Assembly: GCA_039621445.1 (NCBI GenBank)
Contig: CP154957.1
Span: forward strand, 24,962,938-25,026,937
Origin: Euglena gracilis
Taxonomy: Eukaryota; Euglenida; Euglenophyceae; Euglenales
Direction: 5' to 3'
Length of the DNA stretch: 64,000 bases
Positions 10,262 to 22,100 of the stretch are shown piece after piece. How positions within the stretch are numbered: position 1 is the first letter of the stretch; each line of letters begins with the position of its first letter. The position numbers and the translations under genes were made by a program. A model generated the notes under the pieces. That model did not search any database. It was not told the DNA's origin and worked only from the letters and a program-made list of their open reading frames with translations.

Positions 10262-11786
10262 CTGGCGACCGGTCTCTGGAGCGGCACCAGAAACACAGGC
10301 AGCGGAGACACTGCAGATGTGGAGGCTAAGCTTGTCCAGCTCTTTGCTGAAATTACTTTTCAGCGCTTGGTGGAAAGGGTGCGTGCTTGGGTACGCGTAA
10401 AAGCAGGGACGCATGTGCAAATACACCCAGAGGTCGAGGCACAGCATTCTGCGTTGATGTGTGTGCATACATTTGTTTAGGGTCAGGGTTAGGGTGAGGC
10501 TTGGGTTCCCCTGACCCTGGCACAGGTCCAACTCATGGACCTCAAATGGTCGTCACAAGTCAATCAGCCGCACAAAAAGACTGGAGCCCGGGCAGTGAGT
10601 CCCGCCCCCCTGCCCTTCCCCTGCCCTCCCTTCCCCGGGTGGCGGTCCCCGCCAACCTCCCCGTGTGCCACTGCTCCGTAAGGTTCGGCTTGGGGCTGGT
10701 GTTCTCGGGTTTGGTGAAAGATGTTAGGGCTACATCGAGACAAAGAAACGATTCAGTCAACAGTGTAGTGGATGAGTTTCGGTTAACCTTGTTTTCGGTG
10801 ATGTGGGGGAAAAACCATCAACGTCATGGAAAAATTGAAGAGAAACTAAGCGAAACTCATCCATTGTACTCCTCACCCTTATGTGAAATGAATTAATTTC
10901 TTTAGTATTTTGCTGTCACGAATTCTTACCCCGCCTTCTCTTCTGTACTTTTGGCATTGGATGTGTGAACTGCAAAAAAAACAACAACCAGAACAACAAC
11001 TCAGCTGTATGCTGCAGCACAAACAATGTCAAAGACACGCTGCATTTCCAGCCAATGGTGGTCAGAAAAAACACACAAACCTTGCAACATTAAAAACAAC
11101 ATAATGTCTTGATGCATAATCCCCATTCAGGAGGGGCGTTACAACCTGACCGTTGCGGAGTAGATATCCTTGTGCCGCTTGCCCTTTTCCTACACGCCAG
11201 CCATCTCGCATTGCTTCCTCCAGCTTGACCGGTGTGGACTCCGTGGACGCTGTGTGAATGGCCTGAATTGGGCGCCAAAGGTAGGTGTGATTGGCACACA
11301 ACAATTGGCAACAGGGCTTCCAGTGATCGTCTGACAAGCTAACCATGCAATCCTAAATAGATTGGATCAACCCAATTTTCTGCTTAAGGTTAAGGGGACA
11401 ACAACAAAGATACAACCAGTTGCACCGGTTGCCTGCATTCCAGCACCAGGACGGGCTTTGAAGAGATGTTAAATCAACAATCAGATGCATGCACCAGGTT
11501 GTTCCCGTCACCGCCTTGGATTGTGGCGCCAATTTAAGTGTTGACCAAACTGCCCCACTTTGCTCTGAGAGACGTCCCCACGGCCTGGGTCTGTTCTGGA
11601 TGGTCGATCACTGTGCATCGCTTCGTCAGACACGCCTCAAAGTTTAGATTCATGAAAGAAAGGCTTGCATGGAAACCTTCCAAAGACCAGTTAACACCGG
11701 GTAATTTTAAAAGCCCATGAACTGCTGGAAACAATGCCCACTGTTGTAGAGAGCAAGGGCACCATAACATAAACGATACCCAGGGG

Positions 11787-11838
<52 letters not shown>

Positions 11839-12707
11839 CTATCTATATCTATATATATAACATATATACATAACATATACATGTATATATACAAAACATA
11901 TATATATATATATATATATATATGCTCTGTAGATATATGTTAAATATAATATATATTACATTTACGTAACAAATATATGAAATATACAACATAAATGTCA
12001 GCAAACGACACGCCATTGACCACAAAGCCACAGTGGTTTGGGTACCTGCAAATGTGACGGGCTTTCTGACGGCATCTGTGGGTGGGGCTGCCTCGCTGGC
12101 AAGGCGAGAGAGGCTGGCATTTGCACGCGGCGGGAGGCTTGGGGAGGCCCTGCCAGCGCCATTTGCAATTGGCTCAGAGACATTCTGCCGGCATCGGGTT
12201 CAACCTGCATCGAGACAATCAGTACCACAACCCTGTGTGGGACCCTCACTTACTCGGTTTGCCGTCCCTGTTTTGTGTTGGGGTCTGCTTTTGCCAAAGA
12301 GCTTTGGGCTTGGAACTGTTTGCACCATGCCATTGTTTGGGGGAGTGCCCTGGTGATGGGCAGGGTCAGCCGGGGCCAATCTTTTTTAGGGGGGAAACGA
12401 TGGAGGTTGCTTCTATGAGCTGGGCGTCGTTTATAATTGTGGTCCTGAACGTCACGAGATATTTCAAACATAAATGTGTCCACAGGAGGGTATCAAAAGA
12501 ACGTTTTCACTCAACAAAAACCAAAGAAAAGGGATTTACACATAGGTGAGTGCGTGAATGTGTGCACACAATCTCTCCACTCATATGCCTTTGCAACTCA
12601 AGATTTCTGTATCACGAAATGAAGCAACATTGAAAAGCACTGGGAAAAAGGGTTCATCGTCATTGACAAAGCCGTCATTGCAAATGTGGCAAAGGAGGCC
12701 CACAACA
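10262..12707. other. Gene-poor spacer with one coding-like fragment
   Basis: A minus-strand frame at 11090-11346 reads plausibly as protein (W-R-P-I-Q-A-I-H-T, then L-L-R-N-G-Q-V-V-T-P-L) but matches nothing I recognise and may be a retroelement scrap. A telomere-like GGGTCAGGGTTAGGGT motif lies at 10480-10495. A CA tract at 11790-11825 runs into AT-rich repeats to about 12000. Confidence 0.35.
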
Positions 12708-15165
12708 TCAGCCGGGGTCGTCTGGAAGGGTGGGCAGGGGCAGCTGCCATTCCGCGGCCCGGCGGAGGAGCTCGGCGTGCACTTTGGGGAACAGTCGCCG
12801 CAGGTCCGCCAGGGCTGTCCGCTGCTGCTCGCCTCCCCCCGGCGGTGGCCCCGCTGTCTCCGCCGGCGCCGCCTTCCGCCACACCCAGATGGGCCGCGGG
12901 AAGCGGACGCGGGCGCCGGAGAAGCAGACCGGCCCGCAGAGGGCGCTGTCCGGCAGCGCGGCGGCGACGCAGAGGTGCAGCGGCTGCACGAAGCGGGTCT
13001 GGCCCGCTGCGAGGCGCCGCGTGTCCTCGAAGTTGAGCGCCAGGTGGCCGCCCGGCGCCAGCCGCCGCCAGCTGCAGGGGCGGGGGGGGGGCAGGCACGG
13101 GTTGCCCCAATTCACCGCATGGGCAAGTGCTCACAAGCTCACAAGGCAGGGGGGGGGGGCACTGCCCCTGCCCCAAGTTCCCAAATTGGCAGGTCGGCCG
13201 GAAAATACCCTCTAGTATTTCCCAGGCATGACAGTTTCCGGGGGGGGGGGGTATACCCTCCCCCAAATAATACCCTCCCATCAGGGTCCGACTTCAACCG
13301 AAAAAATATATCCACACCCTAATTTTGGGCTGCCAACCTTGATTTTTGTCAGAAGAAAAATACAAAAAATCAGAATTCACGGCAATGAATGACCCAAAAT
13401 TGGGTCCCCGTAATTTTGTGGGTTTTTATGGGCCATCTGGCCTCCAAAAACACCAACTTTTGCAAAAAAAAAGAAGAAGAAGTGCAAAAACAACCAAAAG
13501 GGTGTTTTTGGGTGTATTTTGGGTCACATGCAGGGTTCGATATAAGGACTGGTGGGGGGGTGGTCCGGACCCCCCCCCCTGCGGGCCAGGAGGGGGGGTG
13601 GGGGGGGGGACACCCCCCCCCCTAAACAGTGGTGCGGTCTGGGTGACCGAAAATTTTTGACCCCCCAAAACGACCAAAAGTGCCATTTTGGGCGCTTTTT
13701 GGGCAAAAATGTGCCAAAAATGCAAAAAAAATTCGGCGCGAAGCGCTGGAGGAAAAAATTGACCCTTTTGGGGGGGGGGGGGTCCCGGATACCCCCCAGG
13801 GTCGGTCCGGACCCCCCTGGCAGGTGGGGGGGGGGGGGGTCCGGACCCCCCTGCGGGCCAGGAGGGGGGGGGGGGGTGGGGGGGCACCCCCCCACCTAAA
13901 CCATGTACGCCCTCCTTATATCAAACCCTGGTCACCTGGGTTTTCGAAAAAATTCGAAGATTTTGAAAAAGATACCCCCCCCTCGACTTTAGGAAAAAAA
14001 ATAATAATACCCTGGGGTGGGGGTTACTATGGACTTGGTGCCTCGAGGAGAAGGGTTAACCTCTTCAGGACGGAGGCGAAGAGGAAGCAAATGGTCCACT
14101 GGGCTGGGTCCGGATAGGTGTCCACCGACTGGCCAGGGGCGTCGGTGTACCGCTCGTATGTGAAATACGGCGGCCCCGTGAACACGAGGTCGAACCACTC
14201 ACACCCCAGGGCCGCCAGACCCCAGCCAGAAGCCAGAGGGAGAGGGGCAAAATTATCTGACATAAAAAGCAGATTGTGTTCAATAAGACGTGCCACTTAC
14301 GCATGCATACGTAATAACATGAGCGCTGCGCCATTTGTTGGGCACATATTGCGTGTTCACACATGGGCGGTGGGGTTCATACATCTCTTTATGGACCCCG
14401 GGGGGGGGGGGTTGCTGGGCTGGGGCTAGAAATTTGGGCTGGCTAGAAATTTGGGCGGGCTAGCCTGCCCCCCCCCAGGGGGGGGCTGGACCCCGGCTGG
14501 ACCCGAACCGGGGCGAGCTGGACTGAAATCGGAAAAATGCCCAAAAATGACCTGCAGAACACAGTTTTGAAAAAATGATGCATTTGAAACCCCCCAAAAA
14601 TGCCCCAAACGCCCCCCAAACCCCATTTTTGGCCACTTTTGAACACAGTTTTTCAAAAAATTTCGGCGCTTTGTGCCGAAAAATTTTGGGCTGGACCCCC
14701 AAAAAGGGGCTGGCTAGCTAGGGCTAGCAACACCCCCCCCCCCCCGGGGAGGGGGCTGCTGCGGCTGGGCTGGGCCCAAATCGGGGCTGGCTGCAGCCGC
14801 CCCCCCCGGGGGGGTTCGCAAAACCTTAGAGAGATGTATGGTGGGGTTCTGGAAATGTAACCAAATAACAGGACTCTGTTGTGGGCTGCCTCAAAGAAGT
14901 TGGGTATGTTCACGTCGATTTTTTTTGGTTCGAACATCCTCAATGGGACGATGGGACGACGTTCCCTTCATTGAACAGTTGCTGAAAGGGAAAAGCTAGG
15001 GGGTGGGAGTGCCAGTTTCCCTGGACAGCGATGAGCCACGGCCTGCCCGGACGGGAACAGCTCTCGAAGGGCTCACAGATAAGACGGTACTTGGCCCGGT
15101 CGGCGGCCACCGGGAGGAACGTCTCCACCATGGCAGCGGGGGCGAACCCCCATTCCCGAAACCGA
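12708..15165 (-). CDS. DNA methyltransferase (N6-adenine/N4-cytosine type), catalytic exons
   Basis: Three exons, read right to left, make the catalytic half of an amino-methyltransferase. Exon 15053/15060-15165 has R-E-W-G-F-A-P and L-I-C-E-P-F-E-S, which joins S-G-W-G-L-A-A-L as the AdoMet-binding motif I (D/E-P-F-x-G-S-G). Exon 14061-14256 has F-D-L-V-F-T-G-P-P-Y-F, motif IV (x-P-P-Y/F), then P-G-Q-S and P-A-Q-W. Exon 12708-13071 has L-A-P-G-G-H-L-A-L-N-F-E-D and I-W-V-W-R-K. The last junction is GT-AG: AAGAG|GT...GCAG|C restores F-A-S-V-L-K-S-W-R-R-L. The stop is at 12708-12710. This architecture is bacterial or viral in type, unlike MT-A70 or N6AMT1. Substrate and role are unknown. The 13072-14060 intron contains a hAT-like MITE. 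Confidence 0.65.
13531..13930. mobile_element. hAT-like MITE, copy A
   Basis: 400 bp with terminal inverted repeats CAGGGTTCGATATAAGGA and its complement (one mismatch), flanked by GTCACATG (13523-13530) and GTCACCTG (13931-13938), a 7/8 target duplication. The interior is mostly G and C runs around a shared AAAATTTTTGACCCCCC core. CAGGG termini plus 8-bp duplications are hAT hallmarks. It sits in the last intron of the methyltransferase gene. Copy B is at 57890. Confidence 0.85.
14400..14830. repeat. GGCTGG/C-run rich element
   Basis: Repeated GGGCTGGCTAG and ATTTCGGCGC blocks with C and G runs resemble stretches at 34370-35230 and 59230-59720. It is probably a MITE family, but ends and target duplications were not found. 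Confidence 0.4.
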
Positions 15166-15436
15166 CTGCGTCACATTTGGGGGGTGTTGCGTGTTGGTTC
15201 GCCCAAGGTGGAGGGAACGGAATTGGGACCTACTTGCAGGGTCTCCAACCTGGCGATGGAGGTGAAGGGCAACCCAGAAAAAAAAATGTGCTAGCCATTG
15301 CGGCTGACGGAATGCTGATGAAATGGTGACCTCGGCAAAAGAACCCCATTAGCCAACAGGCAACAAGAATGGAAAAGCAATAGGGGAAAGGGCATTTGGC
15401 TGTAGCCTTCTGTGAGGGCTGGGTTGGGATCCACAC

Positions 15437-15728
<292 letters not shown>

Positions 15729-16378
15729 ACACTGGTTGCAAAATCAAACACGTGGAAATGTTGAAAAAAAATAAATGAAGAGTGAGGAGGATGGGGAGGT
15801 TAAAAAAAATAAGAAAACCTTTTGTGCTCAACTTCTTCGAAATTGTCCCCTTTTTGGCAGCTAGGCAATTAATCCAAAACACACAATAACTGAAAAATTC
15901 AGTGGATTCTGGGATTTTGTCGTTCGATGAGAACCCCCTTTATTCCTCAGTTTTTGCATTGGAGGAAGCGACTTTCCGCTTTCTCCTACATTTTTGGGGG
16001 AAGAGGTTGGCCGCTTCCCCCAGCTGGTATCGCACCCGTCAGACACCTTGAGGCCCGGTGTCCACCTCATCAAAACCAAGACACCATCCAACCTGTTTAT
16101 CCCACTAAAACGAACGCCTTCAAAAGAAGCTCCATGACGGCAGTCCTGCCGGGAGGTCCCTGGACGGGGGAAGTGGTCATCTGCTTCCATTGGTGGGATG
16201 GACGATTGGGTGATGGGTGATGAGGGGTTCTTCCCCACATCGTTGGAGGTACTTGCGTTGGGCCACGGCAGCGAGGATGGCAGGTTACTGCCATCCTCCC
16301 CGGAGTCAGTTGTGGCTGACTGGTGGCTCCGGATAAGAGGAGTAATGGAGGTGCGGAGAGCACACACAACAACCCCCC

Positions 16379-16489
16379 AAATTTTTTATATATAAATAAT
16401 ATATAAAGAATTTATATATAATATATGACATATATACAGATATATATTTATACATATATATACAGATAGAGAGTTTTTATACATACATA

Positions 16490-16528
<39 letters not shown>

Positions 16529-16563
16529 TATATATATATATATATAGATATATATATATATAT

Positions 16564-16650
<87 letters not shown>
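16379..16650. repeat. (TA)n microsatellite and AT-rich tract
   Basis: AT-rich sequence becomes an almost pure TA tract at about 16495-16648, the lowest-GC stretch in the window. Confidence 0.95.
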
Positions 16651-16651
<1 letters not shown>

Positions 16652-19171
16652 GGTCAGGAGGAAACGGAACTGACTATTGTCAATTTAACGGCAATGCTGA
16701 TGGGAAGGCAAGAGTTGTCTTAGGGGCACCAAACTAGGGCCGGAAGCAGGACCCCGCTTCATACCTCTTGATACCTGCACGCTTGAAAACAATGCTGTAT
16801 ATAATGCGCACAATGAATGGTGGGCTACTTCTGGAATGTGCCCAACCCGGTCTGGGTGGGGCCCTGACGGCAACATGACGCACAAATGCAGGGGGAGTAG
16901 GGGGTTGGAACCGTTTTATGGGAGAGCTGGCTGTCAACAAGTTGCCGCAGTTGGGCCGAAATGCATGGTGGGAGACGGAACAATGCCTGCGGCTTTTGAT
17001 GCACCAGCCACGCCCACCCGAGCCGGTCCCTGGAGGATCCAGCCAGATGAGGGAATCAATTGTAATCATCCCAGCAATGCTGTCAATTCAAATTCTGAAC
17101 GCACAGCATTTAAGCCACATAAAGCGTATACTTTTATATTCATTCATCTAAAATTTTGGGCAGCTTACACTGCCAAAGACTGTAAGTGGAAGCAGTGCAG
17201 AGGCAATGTGCAACCAAATATCACTTGGCCACCGATCTCCCAAACCAAAATAATACTAATAAAAAATACCCACAAAGATCCCCCTTCTTTTGGCATTGCT
17301 GGGACAACAAAATAACCACTTTGCAGGTCGCAGACGCGGATCCTGGAGAACAGGAGACCCGGGGAATGGGCGGAATTTAATGAGCGCTACATTTCACACA
17401 CCACAATAGAAGTCGAGGACGTCATTACACGACAGCGCGCCTAACAGCCGGTCTCCCCACCCGGCGCTGAAGTCCAACACCCGGCGCGCCCCGAGTAGGC
17501 GGATTATCGGCACTGGCGGCAGCTGTTGACCCCCCATCAGCGGCTGTACCTGTCCGCCCCCCCCTCTGTGAAACTGTCTCCAGACAAATCAGCCAGCACA
17601 GAGGTTGGAAACAGATTCCTGGGCAGGTCGGGGTCAAAAAAAAGAGAAAAAAGTTGACATTCTCGGCCCCCAGGAGCTAAAAAAAAATCCGGAAAAAAGA
17701 ATTTTTTCCACAAATTTGAAACCAGAGGCCTGATAAAAGTCGGAATTTTAACCCTGGAAATTGCTTATTTAAAACAAAAAATAATATCGAAAAAAAATAT
17801 CGAAAAATTTTATGCATTTATTATAGGAGACAGGTCTGCAGGTCCAAGGACGGGAGACGTCCCTATGAGGAAAGGTCAGCGGGTAGTGGGGGAAAGTAGG
17901 GGACAGTTTCCCAGGGAGAAAAATATCCCTGGGGGTATGAGGATGAAATGCCCTGGGGTGGTCATTAAGGCAGGTTTGACCGTTGTCAGTGAGGGCATTC
18001 TATTTTAGCGGTCAGCAAACAGTGCTTCGTCTAAATGCTGTTGGCGGGATAATATGACCTGGCTGGAAGAAGGCTGTTCAAAAACAGCCTACGAGGTTTT
18101 CCGGCTGGATCTAATCCTAACTGGGGGTTGAACCGGGTGCCAAAAAAAAAGACGACAACAACCCGGCCAGACTGCCAATTATGCAAATTTGTTCTGGGCA
18201 TGGTGGACTCATTTTTGCCTGTTTTTGGTCCATTTTTGAACCTGCCAAATAGTTCATTGCTGTTCTGGGCTGGAAAAAAGCTGTTGGCTGGTTGGACCCC
18301 CCCTTAGTTGCACTTGTGGCTTCTTCTCTGTTTTTGGCTGGCGCTAACTTCACTTCTGGCCTTGTTGGACCCTCCCCCCCCTCGGGGAGTGGCTGGTCCC
18401 CCAGAAAACAATACGGCTCCATGTCGCTGCCACACAGGCTAGACCTGCGATATCTGTCCACCTGAAAGAATCCCCAAACTCAGCGGATTATTTTTTTCAA
18501 GTTCAAACCGAACAAAAATACTCATACCGAAGAAGTTTGTCGCTCTTGGGGTATGCCAAAATACTGGAGGGAGCACGACGTAGCTGCGCCAAACTACGTT
18601 AAACGCCCTCAGGAACGTCAAGGCCTGCTCCTCATTGCCCCTCTTCCGCTGTGTCCCAGGCAACGATGTATTTTCCTCACTGTTGCACTGGAATGGACAC
18701 GTCTCAATTCACGTGGGAGAGAGTCAGCTTCGGGAATAGCTGCAACCAGGGCAGGTGAGCCACCGTTGCCTTGAACTGGGATGCCTGCAAAGAGACAAGA
18801 AGAGAATGGGAAAGTTTTGGAGACTTGCTGAACCTTGGGCTTTTGGGATTGCTGCTATTCTTGCATCTCTGCATCTGCTTCTGTTGCACCAAACTGAAAT
18901 AGAGATTGGCTCAGAAAGCAAAACGATGTTGACAAGCAACAAGCTGGCAAAAAGAACTGGAAAAATTGAGAAATTGAAAACTCGAGTAAAATTGGTAACA
19001 AAACACAGCTTTCTTGGGTTGCTCTGTAATGTAGGTTGCATGATGTGGGGTTATTGACGGAGACAAAGAAAAACATGCAGCACCAAATCACACGCATCCG
19101 AAGGCACACAAACACAAAGCAGGAAGACAGCGTGAACGCATGGACCACGGGCACCCCTCCGCCGTGCGCAC
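16651..19171. other. No firm gene
   Basis: A minus-strand frame at about 18470-18650 (R-A-F-N-V-V-W-R-S-Y-V-V-L-P-P-V-F-W) could be an extra exon of the methyltransferase chain, but it is AT-richer than the others and has no recognisable motif. The remainder is non-coding with A and C runs. Confidence 0.3.
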
Positions 19172-22100
19172 CTCCTTCACGTTCGCCAGGTACAGCCCCT
19201 CGCGCAGGGTGCTGGTGTTGATGGCCTGCGGGGTGAGCAGCATCGTCCGCAACCACCGCTGGCAGAGGTTGGGCTGGATCCAGTGGTCCAGCGGGCACCC
19301 GTTGCGCCCGGCGGCAGGCACGGTCCGCCGAGGGTTGCATCACCCGACAGCCACCCCCCACCGTCCATGCCCCCCTGTAGACTTGAAGGCTCCCTCGGTG
19401 AAGAGCGGTGGGAGTGACCACCAAGGGATTCCCAGGATGGGGTGTGGGGGGCAACCCCGCCATCCCCTTTGTTCCGTCGGCGGGCAACTCGCTGCAAAGT
19501 GTTCGGTATTCAATTGGAGTCCTTCAACAAGCGCCAAGAGGTCAAGGATCCAAAAAATCCACTCACTCCAAACTGCCAACGCTGCATTGGGAATGCAAAC
19601 CTGAATGCTGTGTTTCCATAACGGGGCATGATGTGGAGTGACGTTATGACGAGTGCTGTGTGCTGTGTGCTGTGTGATGGCAGAGCCTGGCTAGCACTGG
19701 CTTGCATCCGCGCTGGCTCCTGGAAAAAGGAATTATGGAGAGGAACAAAGCAGAGGGGCAACCAGACACAGAATGGTGCACCACCGCAGACCAAGAATAA
19801 AAGTCAGATGGAAATGAATGCAGAAGGCCATTAATATTAAAACAAAATGAACTTTGGAATTCTTAGATGGGGAGACTGGGGGGAGGGTTACGGTAGTGGG
19901 ATGGACCGTAGGAGGAGGGTCTCGAACGTCCTCGAACGACATTCGAGGAGGTCCGAGACCCTCCTCGAACATCGTTCGAGGACGTTCGAGGAGGTTCGAG
20001 ACCCTCCTCGAACGTCGTTCGAGGACGTTCGAGGAGGTTCGAGGTCCCTCCTCGAACGTCGTTCGAGGTGGTTCGAGGAGGTTCGAGGTCCCTCCTCGAA
20101 TGCCGTTCGAGGTCGTTCGAGGACGTTCGAGACCCTCCTCGAATATCTTTCGAGGTCGTTCGAGGACGTTGGGAATATTTTTGAATGAAAATACTTTGAA
20201 TGAGTGCAGTCCTGCGTACGTAAGAAATATTTTTCTAACCCTAAACCTGACCCTAACCGTATTCCTTCTAATAACCTCAGAAATTCTCCCGGTATAGGAA
20301 TATTTTTGGAAAAAAATATTTATGAATTAGTGCATTCCTGCGTAAGAAAAAATATATTTCTTTCTTTTAAAACGCGTGGAAAATTTCCCCCTACAGGGTA
20401 CCAGCTACCCTCGCCCAACTAGGGTTAATACACATGGGGGGACCCTCGCTCGGCGCCTTCGGCACCTCGCTCGGGTCCCCCCATGTTTTTAACCCTAGTT
20501 GGGCGACTCTTTGGGCGACGCTGTGTACCCTGTAGAGGGAAATATAGCAACGATGAGCGGGATGGTTGCAACCATTGGGGATGAAATCTTGACCCTAACC
20601 CTATTCCTTCTAATAACCTCAGAAAATCTCTTGGTATGGGAATATTCTTGAATAGAAATACTTTTGAATGAGTGCATTCCTGCGTAAGGAAAAATATGTT
20701 CTTTTTAAATTCTGCCACTGAAAGAAAAAACAGATGAAACAAAATCCTCTCTCTCTCTCTTCCCCTGTCTTTACTTTCTTCCGGATCGTGCCACTAAAAG
20801 ACAAAAAAAACAAGCAGAATCAAGAACAACGAACCATGGACTTGCAACTTACAAAACAGCTTAACAATACGTTCCTTTCAAATAATGCAACTGACGAAGA
20901 GCGGGATGGTTGGCAACCATTCGCGATGAAATCTTAACCCTAACCCTATTCCTTCTAATAACCTCAGAAATTCCCTCGGTATGGGATAATTTTTGGAAAA
21001 AAAGTGGAAGAATCAGTGCGTTCTGCAAAAGAAAAAAATATGTTTCTTTTACGATGCGTGGAAAATATTCCCCCTACAGGGTGCCAGCTACCCCAAGAGT
21101 CGCCCAACTAGGGTTAATACACATGGGGGGACCCGAGCGAGGCGCCGAAGGCGCCGAGCGAGGGTCCCCCCATGTTTTTAACCCTAGTTGGGCGACTCTT
21201 TGGGCGACGCTGTGTACCCTGTAGAGGGAAATATATTTTTGAATAGAAATACTTTTGAATGAGTTGCATTCCTGCATAAGGACAAATTGCCCGAGTTGGA
21301 GCGACGGGGGGGGGGATTTGAAAAGTTCAAATTACCAACCCAATCACATATCGAGAGGGAATAGGTCTCGCCTGCTTGGGTGGTCGTTTCTGAAGGAAAA
21401 AAACCCAAAAACCCAAACACAAAAAAAAAGAACCCACACAAACTTTGTCGAGGACGTTGGTGTTGAAAGCTGTACGCATGTACGCAGGAGGAGGGTCGAG
21501 ATGTCGTTCGAGGTCGTTCGAGGTTGTTCGAGGAGGTTCGAGGTCCCTCCTCGAATGTCGTTCGAGGACGTTCGAGGAGGTTCGAGGTCCCTCCTCAAAT
21601 GTTGTTCGAGGACGTTCGAGGAGGTTCGAGACCCTCCTCGAATGTCGTTCGAGGACGTTCGAGGAGGGACCTCGAACGTTTTTAAGCCCCCCCCCCCCTT
21701 TGAAGGGGGGCTTAAAAACGTTCGAGGAGGTTCGAGCTCGAACGTTCGAGCTCGAACCTCCTCCTAACCCCCCCCCCGAGACTGGGAGCTCGAAAAAATT
21801 CAATGCAAAAAAAAATGCTTCAGACGAACGTGATCCGCTTGATGGTTAGCATCAGTAAGGTGCTGCAATGAGGGATGAGCCCGCCGCAATGTTCCAAGGG
21901 CGGGGCCCGCACCTGGAAGAACTCGGTCAGGATGTTCATCTCCTGGTACTCCGTCTCCGCGCTGAGGAACAGCACCGACGCCGCCCGCCCGGCCCATTCC
22001 GGGTCGAGGGCGTTGGGCCCGCAGTACTCCACGCCGGGGCCGGCCGCCTCCCCGCACCACCACTCCCGCCACGGCGGCGGGAACGGCTGGGCGTAGAGCC

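Larger units (their letters stand above)
20200..21300. repeat. Repeated block with CCCTAA (telomere-like) motifs
   Basis: A block reading ACCCTAACCCTATTCCTTC, TAATAACCTCAGAAA, then GAATGAGTGCATTCCTGCGTAAG occurs at about 20240-20350, 20590-20690 and 20935-21030. It leads into the hairpins in the first and third copies. GAGCGGGATGGTTG precedes the second and third copies. No open frame accompanies it. Confidence 0.75.

Noticed and set aside
19847-20297. Arginine-rich repeat protein frames
   Set aside because: Produced on both strands by the palindromic GTTCGAGG array.
20383-21233. Integrated parvovirus-like genome
   Set aside because: The hairpins recall viral termini, but no replication or capsid-type frame lies between or beside them. 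Only the structural similarity is reported.
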